From Artemia franciscana (Eukaryota > Arthropoda > Branchiopoda > Anostraca > Artemiidae): a stretch of 64,000 bases of DNA. The stretch lies in contig NC_088880.1 of NCBI RefSeq assembly GCF_032884065.1, positions 31,523,298 to 31,587,297 of the forward strand. The letters run 5' to 3'. Positions within the stretch are counted from its first letter, which is position 1, and each line of letters begins with the position of its first letter. Shown here in pieces: positions 32,673 through 44,090 of the stretch. The notes below the pieces were generated by a model. It was not told where the DNA came from. It saw only the letters and a list, made by a program, of their open reading frames with translations, and made no database searches. The translations under genes and the position numbers were made by a program.

Positions 32673-32778
32673 GTTGAATATTGAAAGGAAAAGAAAAGCA
32701 GAACCATTTACTTTACCAGATGCAGCAATAGTTTCAGGTTTGGAGCCTTTTAAAAAGAAGCCATTGCCCGAAAGCTAA
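32673..32778 (+). CDS. Alternative reading: terminal exon ending in TAA
   Basis: The segment is preceded by TTTTCTTTTCTAG (AG at 32671-32672) and reads LNIERKRKAEPFTLPDAA, then SGLEPFKKKPLPES and TAA. It could be the last exon of a host gene. The LxIERKxK word resembles the SPCS2 C-terminus (DSLAIERKIK in vertebrates), but the intermediate SPCS2 exon is missing and the tail is too long. I list it as a weak alternative to the C48 interpretation. Confidence 0.15.
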
Positions 32779-33488
32779 AGTCAAAGGAGGATAAGTAAAA
32801 TGTCCGACATAATAAGATTTGGTAACGGTCTTCCATATTCATTAGACCTTAGCAGTTATAAACTACCAGCAGAAGTAAAGGATAAACTGGTGTGTCTTTT
32901 GGGCAAAAAATTCGACCTTCTCTTCGATAGGACTATCAACTTAATAATCCAAATAAGGTGGCCTTTTTTGAATCATGTTCGCCTCTTCTATATGAGAGTG
33001 ATATTAACCCCTTTTCAGTGGTGGATTTTATCTCTATTATAACTCCGAATAAATGGCTTACAACTAGAGCTGTATCGTTTCCCATAAACTTTGTAAGTCG
33101 ATCATTTCAGAATGTCTTCACTATAAGCTGCAATGCCAATCTCCCCCTTGTTTCTACAACTCCACGACCAGATAAGAAGGAATGATTATAAAAAACATTT
33201 TACCAAGTGCGTAAACACTGTTCCGTATTGCTCCTGTCTCTTTATGTGAAAGTGGGCCAATACATCAGTGATACTGGTAGAAACCACTTCATTTTGGCTG
33301 TGATAAATTTTAATGAGTCATGTTTTCAACTGATGGATGGCTTTAATCCCTCGAACAGAAAGGAAAAAGCTATTATTCTAAAGAGAGTTTCATGTAAAAA
33401 TGATGAAAGATATTTAAAGCTTTCCTGTTCACAAGCAAAAGCACCAGAAAGAAAACATGTCATATTTTTCAAAAAAGGAAAAAGATGA
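32673..33488 (+). pseudogene. Ulp1/C48-like cysteine protease domain remnant, frame-broken
   Basis: Segment 1 (32674-32778) reads ERKRKAEPFTLPDAAIVSG and FKKKPLPES then TAA, possibly a basic localisation signal. After 21 bases, in the same frame, ATG (32800) starts MSDIIRFGNGLPYSLDL and AEVKDKLVCLLGKKFDLLF. After a frameshift near 32945: FFESCSPLLYESDIN, NKWLTTRAVSFPINFVS and VFTIS. After another shift near 33185: RKHCSVLLLSLYVKVGQYI, TGRNHFILAVINFNESCFQL and MDGFN. The W-L-x-x-x-x-I block followed by H-[FW]-x-LAVI and L-x-DG resembles Ulp1/C48 peptidases (H and D retained, Cys part lost). Such domains occur in SUMO proteases and in several DNA transposons. At least two frameshifts; clearly not functional. 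Confidence 0.45.
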
Positions 33489-33665
33489 AATAAGTTTTAA
33501 AAGTTAGAAAAGAGTTGCAAATAAAGGTATGTTTGTCGCTCTGTTCAAGGATTTATTTGGGATATAGAATTCAAAATCCTATTAACTACAACTATCCAGG
33601 ACGTTTGCTAACTAAATGTTTATTCGACAAATCCAACCAGCACGACAAGATACACTCAGTATGTA

Positions 33666-33882
33666 ACTTTGATGCCCCAACATAATGTTAAAGGAAGTGA
33701 TATGCTTCATTGTTTTGGACACCCAAATACACACAAGAAGCTCAATATACTTGGAAAATCCCTTTGTTCTCGGCAGTTTGTGACTCCAGTTTAAGTTTAC
33801 CAGAACTAGGTTTGTAATCTGCAGATAGGCCAGGAGAGCCAGCCAAAAGATTGTATTCGTGTTTCATTGGAAATAAAGGGAA
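33666..33882. repeat. Left copy of about 217-bp direct duplication flanking HTR copy D
   Basis: Begins ACTTTGATGCCCCAACATAA and ends TTTCATTGGAAATAAAGGGAA. The same sequence recurs at 35221-35439 with only a few substitutions and one short indel (about 97% identical by inspection). Confidence 0.95.
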
Positions 33883-35220
33883 TTTTTTATTGTTTTAAAA
33901 AGTAGAGTTGCGAGAAAGAATCAAACTTTAGCGCAAGGAGCGGGGTGTCGAGGAGGAAAAGCCCCTTTCATATACGGAGTAATTTCTGTTCGTTTTAAGT
34001 TTTAATGTCGCTCCTTACTTTCATTTAAAAAAACTTGTTTTTTTTATTTAATTTCTGAAAGTTTTTGAATTAATGCATGTCTGATTTTGGCTCTCCGTAC
34101 ATAAATTATTAAAATGAAATTTGCATATTAATTCTTTTTTTGGCTAAATGACTTTCTCTTAGTTTTGATCAGACGATTTTGAGAAATAAGGGGTGGGGAA
34201 GGAGGTCTTGTTGCCCTCCAATTTTTCGGTTACTTAAAAAGGCAACTAGATCTTTTATTTTTAACGAACCTTTTTATTAGTAAAAAAAAATACGTAACTT
34301 AAGAATTAACTTACTGCTTCTCCTTACTTTCAATTGAAAAAACCTTTTCATGTTTATATTTTCATTGTTTTTTTTATAGTAATGCTAGAAAGTCCTGCGC
34401 CCTTTTCATTGAATTTCTCTTCCCCCATGAAATATTCCTCCAAGGAAAGATCCTCCCATATAGCCCCCTCCCCTGAACCCCACACCCAAACCAAAAAAAT
34501 CCCCCTGATAACGTCGGTACAGTTCCCAGTAACCATTACTGTATGTAAACATTGGTCAAAGTTTGTAACTTGCAGCCCCTCCCCCAGGGACTGTGGGGGG
34601 TAAGTCATCCCCAAAGACATAGTTATTATGGTTTTCGACTATGCGGAACAAAATGGCTATCTCAAAATTTTGATCCGTTGACTTTGGGAAAAAAATGAGC
34701 GTGGGAGGGGGCCTAGGTGCCCTCCAATTTTTTTGGTCACTTAAAAAGGGCACTAGAACTTTTCATTTCCGTTAGAATGAGCCCTCTTGCAACACTCTAG
34801 GACCACTTGGTCGATACGATGACCCCTGGGAAAAAAAAAAAAAAAAAAAAAAAACAAATAAACACGCACCCGTGATTTGTCTTCTGGCAAAAAATACGAA
34901 ATTCCACATTTTTGTAGATTGGACCTTGAAATTTTTTCTATAGGGTTCTCTGATACGCTGAATGCGATGGTGTAATTTTCGTTAAGATCCTATGACTTTT
35001 AGGGGGTGTTACCCCCTATTTTCCAAAATAATGCAAATTTTCTCAGGCTCGTAACTTTTGATGACAAAGACTAAATTTGATGAAACTTATATATTTGAAA
35101 TCACCATAAAAATCCAATTCTTTTGATATATCTTTTAGCATCGAAAATCCGTTTTTTAGAGTTTCGTTTACTATTGAGCCGGGTCGCTCCTTACTACAGT
35201 TCGTTACCACGAACTGTTTG
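33883..35220 (+). mobile_element. HTR fold-back family, copy D (axis plus full plus arm)
   Basis: Starts at the axis (TTGTTTTAAAAAGTAGAGTT), continues through every plus-arm landmark (AATGTCGCTCCTTACTTTCA, AAGGCAACTAGATC, CCATTACTGTATGTAAACA, GGGGGTAAGTCATCCCC, AGGGCACTAGAACTTTTC, a 24-base poly-A near 34830, CGCACCCGTGATTTG) and ends with ACTATTGAGCCGGGTCGCTC and the terminal hairpin at 35196-35217. Non-coding. Confidence 0.9.
35196..35217 (+). repeat. HTR terminal hairpin (reference copy)
   Basis: ACAGTTCG, loop TTACCA, CGAACTGT, an 8-bp perfect stem, followed by TTTGA. The same sequence ends copies F (42346-42367) and G (46080-46101), and related versions end copies H/I (about 48323) and M (59114). 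Confidence 0.95.
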
Positions 35221-35439
35221 ACTTTGATGCCCCAACACAATGTTAAAGGAAGTGATATGCTTCATTATTTTGGACACCCAAATACACACAAGAAGCTCAA
35301 TATACTTGGAAAATCCCTTTGTTCTCGGCAGTTTGTGACTCCAGTTTACTAGTTTACCAGAACTAGGTTTGTAATCTGCAGATAGGCCAGGAGAGCCAGC
35401 CAAAAGATTGTATTCGTGTTTCATTGGAAATAAAGGGAA
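35221..35439. repeat. Right copy of about 217-bp direct duplication flanking HTR copy D
   Basis: Starts directly after the terminal hairpin of copy D and matches 33666-33882 end to end. After it the sequence continues into unrelated DNA (AATACGTTTATCG). Confidence 0.95.
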
Positions 35440-37826
35440 ATACGTTTATCGTTGTTTGATGATTCATCTTTAGGCTCTATGAAAGTTGCAATAAAAATCA
35501 CATATAAATGCTCATAATGAATAAGTTTGTTACTTAAATAGTGAATAATAAACAGCGTCAGTTGAAACTTTTTGAAAAAACCTATTTAGAGAGAAAAACT
35601 AGTCATTTCCAACTAATTGGTGACTTAGAACTCAGGTGACTATGGTGATTGGCACAAATGGCGACTTTTACTTCGGTTTATTTTAATGACAAAAGTTTAT
35701 AGCAAGAACAAATTTTAGAGAGACTTTAAAAAGAGCGGCATAGAAATGGAAAGACCAACATTGGAATCACCATAGTCGATATTCTTTAATGTAGGTTTTC
35801 AGCTCCTCATGAATGATTCAGTTGCAATTTAACTGAGGAATTGGCACAATTAACAGCCAACGGACCGCTCACAACTACAGAAGTCAAAGAATAACTACCC
35901 ATCTAGCAATCAACAGAAATTAGCACCATCTATCTCAAGAGAAGCTTTGAAATATAATTTTGACTAAAAACTAAGGTCTAAAACTCCATACAGATAAGAT
36001 TTCAATACTAATTTATGTTGGCATTGCTCCAGCTGTACAAAAAACAAAAACAAACAAGATTCAATTTTAAGTGATTAAAAAAAATCAAATACGATTTTAG
36101 CTGGTTAAAAGACAGTTTGATATACATATTTGCTATGAATTTCCTTTTTTACTATATGATATTTTCAGACTTAAGACAACGATCTTTATTGTGCTAAAAC
36201 TTCAGCTCTATTATAGTAAAATTTTGGGTTAGATTTTGAACCATCTTTTCAAATTAGCCTGAAAACATAAGAATGAATATTGAAAAGCATACCACTGTCC
36301 ACGTTAACATTTAGCGCCAGTCTCAGAGGGTTACAATTGGGTTCGAGCTTGGTAGATATGTCTTGAAAAAAAAATCACAAGATTACTACACTCCATAGGT
36401 AATGAAATAGGATTAGTAAATCCAAACAGACTTTTGTGATCATTTGGTAGAGAATCTTTAAGTTCTAAAAATTTATAGAACATTTACTTGAAAAATGTCT
36501 GGACAATGATTTAATGATAACCAAAGACCCTTATACCCCAAAAATTTTGCAATTTTTTTGGCTTTGTCATTGCGCAATAAAACATTTTACGATATAAAAC
36601 TATAAGTAAAGCCGAAAACAACGCATACCAGTAGTGAACAGAACAAAAACCCCGTCCGTCGTTTGGAGCTATATATGCACCAAAACAATAACATTATATA
36701 ACAGTTCCTGATAAATAAAAACATAAATTACCAATCAAAATCAATTAGCATAATAACAGTTACTTTATATAATAATCTTGGTGTCACACAATAGTTCATG
36801 CTGAACTCGAAAGAATTTTGCGAATTTCGAGGAGAATATTTGTGAAGGAATTGTGATTTTTGGAGGGCCGTAAAGCAAATGTTAAATTTTCATGTTAAGA
36901 GTGAGAGGAATAAATCAGTGGATTTTCCATTTTTAATTTCAAAAAACTAGTTTTTATGAGAATTTTTACTTCAAATACGTTAAACAAACGATTTATCTTT
37001 GAAATTAAAAAGAATTCAAGCATAGAAACCCTTAAATCAAAATTAAGCAACTTGAAATTCAAATCCGAGGATAATCATTTATCGATTCACATAGGAAAAC
37101 AAAAAGTCATAATTAACAGGATTTTATTTAAAAAATAATTGATAGGTTTTATATAATTATAAGTAGCAGAAAATAAATGGAATATTATATTTATCCTAAA
37201 TTTTAGATAAAGAAGCAGAATATAAAACAGATGGGCTTAATCATCTGCAAAATCAGTTACCTTCAGCTGCTTCACAGCAGCGATCCCAAAGATTTTGGGA
37301 CTTTCCATTCTTTACTAATTAAATCAAATTCACAGTTAGCCTCACTTCACAGCTCTGGACAATTAAAAATCTACACAAACTGAATAATCTACGAATTTGA
37401 TAGCCTTATCTTCAAAGGGCACAAGGAGAACCTAACCTAGAAAATAGTTTTGAAAAACAGGCAAAACCAGAAGAGATAAATGGATTCCAAAATTTGGAAC
37501 CCATAAATGGATTCCAAAATTCGGAGCCCATTTATTAACGCTTCTATCTTTACATTAATAACTTGCAATAAAAATAGTGTTATGGTAAATAGCCTTGAGT
37601 CCTTTGTTTACCCAAAAACCAAAAAAAAAATCTAGTACCATTTTTAAGGAACAAATATGAATGGAGGTTAACAAGCCCTTTCCAATCCTTTTTTTACCTG
37701 CAATCTAAATAAGGACATCTGAATGAAATTTTAGGTAAGTGTTCAAAATAGTCTAAAGATCAAATAGTTATAAAGGACCCCTCAAAGACAGCACTTGAAC
37801 TTTGGATTTCCAAAAGCAAATTGATG

Positions 37827-37831
<5 letters not shown>
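35440..37831. other. Non-coding, nothing recognised
   Basis: AT-rich. A 60-residue open frame at 36956-37138 is lysine/isoleucine-rich with no recognisable domain. GATTCCAAAATT with ATGGATTCCAAAATTYGG is duplicated at 37480-37530 (ATAAATGGATTCCAAAATT twice). Confidence 0.4.
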
Positions 37832-37918
<87 letters not shown>

Positions 37919-37945
37919 CTCTCTCTATCGCCCTCTCTCTCTCTC

Positions 37946-37998
<53 letters not shown>

Positions 37999-38029
37999 CG
38001 CTCTCTCGCACACGATCTCTCTTTCTCTG
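37832..38029. repeat. Compound (TA)n-(CT)n microsatellite
   Basis: About 83 bp of TA repeat (37832-37914) joins about 110 bp of CT repeat with CG interruptions. Spurious Ile-Tyr and Ser-Leu or Arg-Glu frames arise from it. Confidence 0.97.
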
Positions 38030-39465
38030 CGCCTGTATGTCTGACTATTTGTTTGCTTGTCTCTTTGTACCTTCGTGTCGGACTTTGTGCGTTTGTGTGT
38101 ATGCTTTTATCTCCCGATCTGTGCCCTTGGGTCTGACCGTCGGTTTACTTTTCTCTATTTGCAGATTTAAGAAAAAAATTGGACTTAGGAAAATTTCCAT
38201 TCTTTGGAATTCCTCTCTGTGGGACAAAATTTATGGTTTGTAGCACAAACTGGCCAAAAACTCCGCTCTGTTTTGGTTTGTCAAGGTGGGGGACTCAAAA
38301 ACTATTTATGGATTCAAACCGAGATTAATTCATTGATTCTCTTTGAATTTTTATTCTCTTCCATTTTGATATTTTTTGGGAGAAAATAGATGTCTGGGCA
38401 CTAATTGGCAAAAAACGCCATCTTGTTGTGGTATGATGTCTTTTACCATTTAAAGGAGGCATGATTATTTCCTTTCAAGTGAGTGCTCTCCCAACATTCT
38501 ATGACTTCTGGTTTGATAGGACCATCCCAGGGGGGAAATAAAAGAAGGAAAAAAGAGGACGCATCAGTGCTTTCCATGCAAAAAAGTCATTTTCCTTGTT
38601 GATCAAGGTAGGGAGGCGGGGCTGTAATTCATCTCTTCTTGGTTTTTAACTATGACAATTTGAACATTTTCCTTTTCGATTCGACTCCATTTCGAAGGGT
38701 TTCAGGGTCTCTTTTGAAATGCCCATAAGTTCTTTTTCGAAATAGACGTTCAGTTTCAGGATTAATCGAAATTTAAAAGTTGTAAAAGCGACACTTCATG
38801 AAATTGAGGTTTTGTTCAAAAATATTTTAATAATATGCTGCCATCTTCATTTGATTTCTTACATAGAGACTTTTAAAATTATTATACTAGACTCTGCGAT
38901 GTTCTACAGCAAATCCAGCATACAGCATTAACATCATATATTATTAGAAATTTTGCGACGACTGCTTGAATATAATCCGGAACATGTTTATAAAGCTACA
39001 CCTTCTGCTGAGAGTGCATCCACTTTCTGCTGAGAGTGCATATACACCAGGTAATGGATGCCAAGTGGGGTGTAAGCTTGCCAAGGGTAGTAAAATCTGT
39101 GCCAAATGTGACCTCTACAGTATATTTGGCGCTATGAGATGTACACCAAGAGCGAGAAAGCGGGAGCCCCCTCGCATTGCACTGTATTAAAAGTGATGGT
39201 GAAAAGATACTTCCTCACAAAAGACTAAAAAAAAAAATTAGACTTTATTTTTATCTTTTCTAAGTTTAGTCTCTTTTTTCTCAGTAAATAATATTTTTCA
39301 TATTCCCTTTACTTTCCTTTTTGATGCTGTTGGTTGCATATATGTATTTTTTTTACCTGCTATTTAATAAAACCTCTGGGAGGTTCCCTTCTGGTGAAGT
39401 AAACTATGCTATAAATTATTGTGTTAATAATGTCTCTATCTCTCTGCCTGAGTCATTTAGGGGAT
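38030..39465. other. Non-coding, small direct duplication
   Basis: TTCTGCTGAGAGTGCAT occurs twice at 39003-39043 (spacing 22 bp). The frame at 38966-39190 contains CKLAKGSKICAKC but matches no family I can name. Otherwise unremarkable. Confidence 0.4.
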
Positions 39466-39836
39466 TTAAAAAAAACAAGTTTTTTTAACTGAAAGTAAGG
39501 AGCGATATTAAAACTTAAAACAAACAGAAATTACTTCGTATATGAAATGGGCTGCTCCCTCATCAACGCCCTGCTCTTTATGCTAAAGTTTGACTCTTTC
39601 TCTCAACTCGACTTTTTAAAACAGTATAATACTTTAGCGGGGTGTTGATGAGGGAGCAGCCCCTTTCATATACGAAGTAATTTCTGTTCTTTTTAAGTTT
39701 AAATGTCGCTCCTTACTTTATGTGAATTTTTTTTTTTAATTTCTGAACGTTTTTGAATAATACATGTTTTGATTTTGGTTCTCCGCAGATGAATAATTAT
39801 AACGAAATTTGCATATTTATTTTTGAATATAATTTT
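39466..39836. mobile_element. HTR fold-back family, copy E (central fold-back only)
   Basis: Short minus arm (AACAAGTTTTTTTAACTGAA, GTAAGGAGCGATATTAAAAC, GGGCTGCTCCCTCATCAACG), axis (GACTCTTTCTCTCAACTCGA and TTTTTAAAACAG, about 39592-39628), then plus arm (GTTGATGAGGGAGCAGCCCC, AATGTCGCTCCTTACTTT) reaching the TTTGCATATTTATT landmark. The arms of about 120 bp pair almost perfectly. Confidence 0.85.
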
Positions 39837-40554
39837 TCAGCAGTTTGTACAATTTGTCAAATGACAAGATTAACATCTGAGAATAATTGAAACCCTTTTC
39901 TTCATCGTTCCTTGAATTAGGAAGCATAGTCTAGAAGGCCCCAACTTCCTCTCTCCTTTTATTAATTCGATGACCACAAATAAGTCTATTTATTTGCTTC
40001 CTCTTCAATCGACAGTGAAACAACGTTAATGTAAAAAGTTATTCTCTTCTATTCATCTTTTGAACAAAACGAGGAATGAAACAAACTATTTTTGTACGGT
40101 TTCAGATTTATTTTTCATCTATCAGACCTTTTATGAGTGACTGATGTTGCGACGGTAAAATGTTTACCGCCCAGTGGGTACGCACCAAAGCAACTACGAT
40201 AAAAAAAAACGCACGGTAAAAGAAAACGCTCGGTAAGAAACGCCAAGTGTATCAAGGACGTGAGAGTAGATAATCAGCCTCTCACATCTATATTGCACGC
40301 TTAGTCGGCGTATGCTCCTCAAAAAGCTGGAAGATCAGAGGTTAATCTGAAGAAATTCTAATTGAAATTTCTAAAACATCAGCATAAAACCCTCTTTTTG
40401 AAAACTTGAAAAGAATTGTTTTTTTGTGACTTCAAATATACAAATCTCATTAGTTTAAAATTACCCACCAAAGGCTACGAACCTACGAAAATTTGACCAA
40501 TTAGAAAAGAGGTACCTCCCTTATAAAGATTGACATTCATGGAAATGGAACTAT
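39837..40554. other. Non-coding, nothing recognised
   Basis: Short AT-rich stretch between HTR copies. ACGGTAAAA, CGCACGGTAAAAGAAAACGC and CTCGGTAAGAAACGC near 40155-40240 form a small cluster of related words. Confidence 0.4.
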
Positions 40555-42370
40555 CAGACACTGGCTATCAGAGAAGCTCCTTCCAGAATTTTCAAGCATC
40601 TGTCTACAAGGTAACCAAATTTTGGGTCGGTCGGGTGTGTGTGTTTATTTGTTTTTTTCGTTTTCTTTTTTTTCTGTTATGAACCAGAGATTGCAGTATA
40701 TCGAAGAAAAGTGTTATTCTAACGAAAACCCAAAATTCTACCGCCATATCTTTAAGTAACAAAAGACATAGAACCGCAGAAATGGGGCCTTTTCTTCCAT
40801 TTACGAGCTTCTTTTAACTCTACTTTGTAGAACAGTAGAAAATTTTAGCGTAAAGAGCGGGGCGTTGATAAGGAAGCAGCCCCTTTCATATATGAAGTAA
40901 TTTCTGTTCGTTTTAATTTTTAATGTCGCTCCTTACTTTCAGTTAAAAAAAACTTTTTTTTTTATTTAATTTCTGAACGTTTTTGAATCAACGCATGTTT
41001 TAATTTTGGCTCTCCACAGATGAATAATTAAAACAAAATTTGCATATTTATTTTTTGGCTAATTGGCTTTCTCGTGGTTTTATTGAATGATTATGAGAAA
41101 AAAGGAGCGGGGGAGGAAGCCTAGTTGCCCTCCGATTTTTTGGTTACTTAAAAAGGCAACTAGAACTTTTAGTTTTTTAGCAATGTTTTTATTAGTAAAA
41201 GATATAAATAACTTACAAATTAGCTTACGTAACGAACTGCTGTATTCTCATGTTTTTATTACGTATATGAAGGGGTTCACCCCCTCGTCAGTACCTCGTT
41301 TTTTACACTAAAGCTTGAACTTTGTCCCAATTTCTTAAGAATAACCCCTGAATCACAAAAGCCGTAGAATAAATAATTGAAATTACTAAAAATGCTTTAG
41401 CGTAAAGAGCGAGGTATTAGGAGGAGGTGAGCCCATCATATGCGTAATAATTTCTGTTCCTTTTAAGTTTTAATGCTTCTCCTTACTTTCAGTTGAAAAA
41501 TCTTTTTCGTATTTATTTTTTCATTGTTTTTTTAAATAATGCTAGAAAATCCTGCGCTCCCTTCATGAAACTTTTCTTCCCCCATGACAAATTCCTCTAT
41601 GGAAAGTTCCCCAAACATATCCCCACCTTCTCAACCCCCACCCCAACCTAAAAATCTCCCAGAAAACGTCTATACACTTCCAAATAACCATTACTATATG
41701 TAAGCACTGCTCAAAGTTTGTAACTTGTGGCCCCTCCTATGGGGACTGTGGGGGAGTAAGTCATCCCCAAAGACATAATTATAAGGTTTTTTGACTACGT
41801 TGAATAAAATGGCTATCTCAGAATTTTGATTCGGTGGCTCTGGGAAAATAATTAGCGTGGGAGGGGGCCTAGGTGCCCTCCAATTTTTTGGTCACTTAAA
41901 AAGGGCACTAGAACTTTTCATTTTAATTAAAATTAGCCCTCTTGCAAGATTCTAAAACCACTGGGTCGATACGATCACCCCTGGGGAAAAAAACAACAAA
42001 ATCAAACAAATAAACACGCATTCGTGATCTGCCTTATGGCAAAAAATACAAAATTCCACATTTTTGTAGATAGGAGCTTGAAACTTTTAAAATAAAGTTC
42101 TCTAATACTCTGAATCTGATGGTGTGATTTTCGTTAAGGTCCTATGACTTTTAGGGGCTGTTTCCCCCTATGTTCTAAAATCGGCAAACTTTCTCAGGCT
42201 CGTAACTTTTGATGGGTATAATTAAACTTGATGAAACTTATATATTTAAGTCAGCATTAAAATTTGATTCTTTTGATGTAGCTATTGGTATCAAAATTAC
42301 ATTTCTTAGAGTTTTGGTTACTATTGAGCCGGGTCGCTCCTTACTACAGTTCGTTACCACGAACTGTTTG
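40555..42370 (+). mobile_element. HTR fold-back family, copy F (fragment of minus arm, axis, full plus arm)
   Basis: A diverged minus-arm fragment (40555-40790: TATCAGAGAAGCTCC, CTGTCTACAAGG, TTATTCTAACGAAAACCC) joins the axis (about 40812-40848) by an internal deletion, followed by a complete plus arm: AATGTCGCTCCTTACTTTCA, AAAGGCAACTAGAACTTTTA, TTAAGAATAACCCCTGAATC, CCATTACTATATGTAAGCA, AGGGCACTAGAACTTTTCAT, and ACTATTGAGCCGGGTCGCTC with terminal hairpin 42346-42367. Non-coding. Confidence 0.9.
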
Positions 42371-43284
42371 ATCTATCTACCTTCAAAACTCAGGGCCCAG
42401 AATACCTTACGATGTTACATTTGCCTCTAGAACTTTTTAGAGAGGTCAATGGTGTATTCAGGATTATTGTTTGAAGGGGGGGGGGCTATTTTCGGCCATT
42501 CGATGCACATTTTTTGTGCATCACACACACAAAATTGCATTTTGTTATGATTTTATGAGCTGGAAAAAACTATTGCGGGAGGGAGGAGGTTAAGAACAGG
42601 TAAACCCTGGATATGGCCTTTGAAGGGGAAATCATAGGCCCCAGTATATCTTTTCCTGAAGTTTATCCTGCTATCCATTATACAAATATACAGTATTCCG
42701 CAATTGCTAGTTTAGTGAATGAAGGTTCTTTAAAAACAGCTAATAACAACAGTTGAATTAAAATAAATTTGCCATCAATTGGTAATTGGAGAAAAAGCCA
42801 AGACAGATAGTATGAGCGAAAGGCACAGCTGATATGAGCCTTTTTCAGAATTGCATAAAAATGATGACATTTTATAAATTTGATATATTTTTAGGGCAAA
42901 CACGTCTCTGTGCGCAAATCGTCCCCTGAGAGCGGTTTTGTCGTAACTAAGGTTTTCAAAATTCCGAGAAAAACGACTTTGAAATTTTCACCTTTATTGG
43001 AACTTACACAGTACAACCGATTTTCTTCGCAAATACATCAAAAAAAAGAGAAAAAATAACTAGGAGGGTCTCCCAAATATGAGATGGAAAAGGTGAAGTT
43101 TTCATTGTCAAAACTTGAAATGAAATACAGATACGACAATCCGACCTTACCGAAATTTTAGTAAACTTAGATACGACAAAATGGTGTGGGCTGCCTATAC
43201 TTTTCACCATGAAGATACGACAAACGAGTTCTGATGCAGCAATACTATTTGAAAGAGTATAGAAATTTAAAAAAAAAACTCAGA
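42371..43284. other. Non-coding, nothing recognised
   Basis: A G9 run lies at 42477-42486. The stretch 42890-43240 has somewhat more balanced composition and may be the 3' flank of the transposon ORF on the minus strand. Confidence 0.4.
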
Positions 43285-44090
43285 AACGTTCATTTTTTGT
43301 TGAGTTTCTTTGCTGGCCGCCGTTTTGTTTCAATGGAATCCTCCTCTGGACATGGATCTCGCGCAGACGGAGAGGCTTCCAAACGTCCAGTATCCCCCTT
43401 GGCCTTGTAGTACTGTTCAGTCTTGGTTTCGAAATACTTCTGGTACTTCTGGTCTTGGTTGGGGATGAACTTCAGGAGATACTTGACGTCTTTGATTTTC
43501 GCATCAAATGGATCAATATTTTGATCTACCTGAGTTGTTGAGAACAAAGTTTGGGCAAAACAAGAGGTTCAACAACACAGACAGTCAAAGTTTTGGGACA
43601 CTTTTTAACTGAAGTACATTCTTGGGATATAGTAGCCATTTGCAAGTCTCCAGAGAAGGAAGTTTTGAACCAAACTCTCTTAGTGTTATCCTGACGGAAC
43701 TCAATTTGTTTTACCTTTGAATACGGTACCAACGAGTACTTGTACAGCTTTGCTGCATTTTGAAAGTCAAAGAACTTTTACTGGGTCATTTGCAGGACAT
43801 TCAAAGGACGTGTCTTTCTTACTTTCAGTAACTATCTCACCAGATCTAATGGAGTAAACAAATCAAGGTGCTTTAGCCCCCACTCAATAGTGCTATATAC
43901 AGCATCAACCTCCTATATAGTCGAATGACCTGGTTCACAATGCTTCATAACCACTTTTTCTAAGCGTGGAAATTTTCTTAGAACGTCTGGAATGGCGAAG
44001 CTTATAATTGAGTTTCGGTTCTGGGACACGAAGGAGTCCGACAAAGTAATTAACTGACAGATATCAAGGTAAGCATCAAGAACTTTTTCT
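43285..44090 (-). pseudogene. Transposon-associated DUF7869-like ORF, degraded
   Basis: Minus strand: KVLDAYLDICQLITLSDSF, SFAIPDVLRKFPRLEKVVMK, HCEPGHSTI, a stop, EVDAVYSTIEWGLKHLDLF, TRPLNVLQMTQ, a stop, KFFDFQNAAKLYKYSLV, KVKQIEFRQDN, then after a frameshift near 43540 DAKIKDVKYLLKFIPNQDQ and a lysine-rich end. The pattern GHxxxExDxVxxxIE, followed by dFxdFxxL and then KxxDLxxLLxfIP, is typical of the uncharacterised DUF7869-type proteins that occur in many copies in animal genomes and are thought to be transposon-encoded. At least three stops and one frameshift. The N-terminal part is missing. Function is unknown even in intact relatives. Confidence 0.5.

Noticed and set aside
32673..32778. 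Last exon of SPCS2 because of LNIERKRK
   Set aside because: Only about seven residues resemble the SPCS2 C-terminus, the exon in between is missing, and the same frame continues into the C48-like region. Kept only as a low-confidence alternative.
34334..34620. Overlapping open frames on both strands with similar sequence at 45218-45562, 6208-6510 and 16292-16507
   Set aside because: All lie in the same part of HTR arms. Frames are short, change between copies and show no domain, so they reflect repeat composition.
38966..39190. Cysteine-containing open frame (CKLAKGSKICAKC)
   Set aside because: No family could be recognised and a local 22-bp duplication explains part of it.
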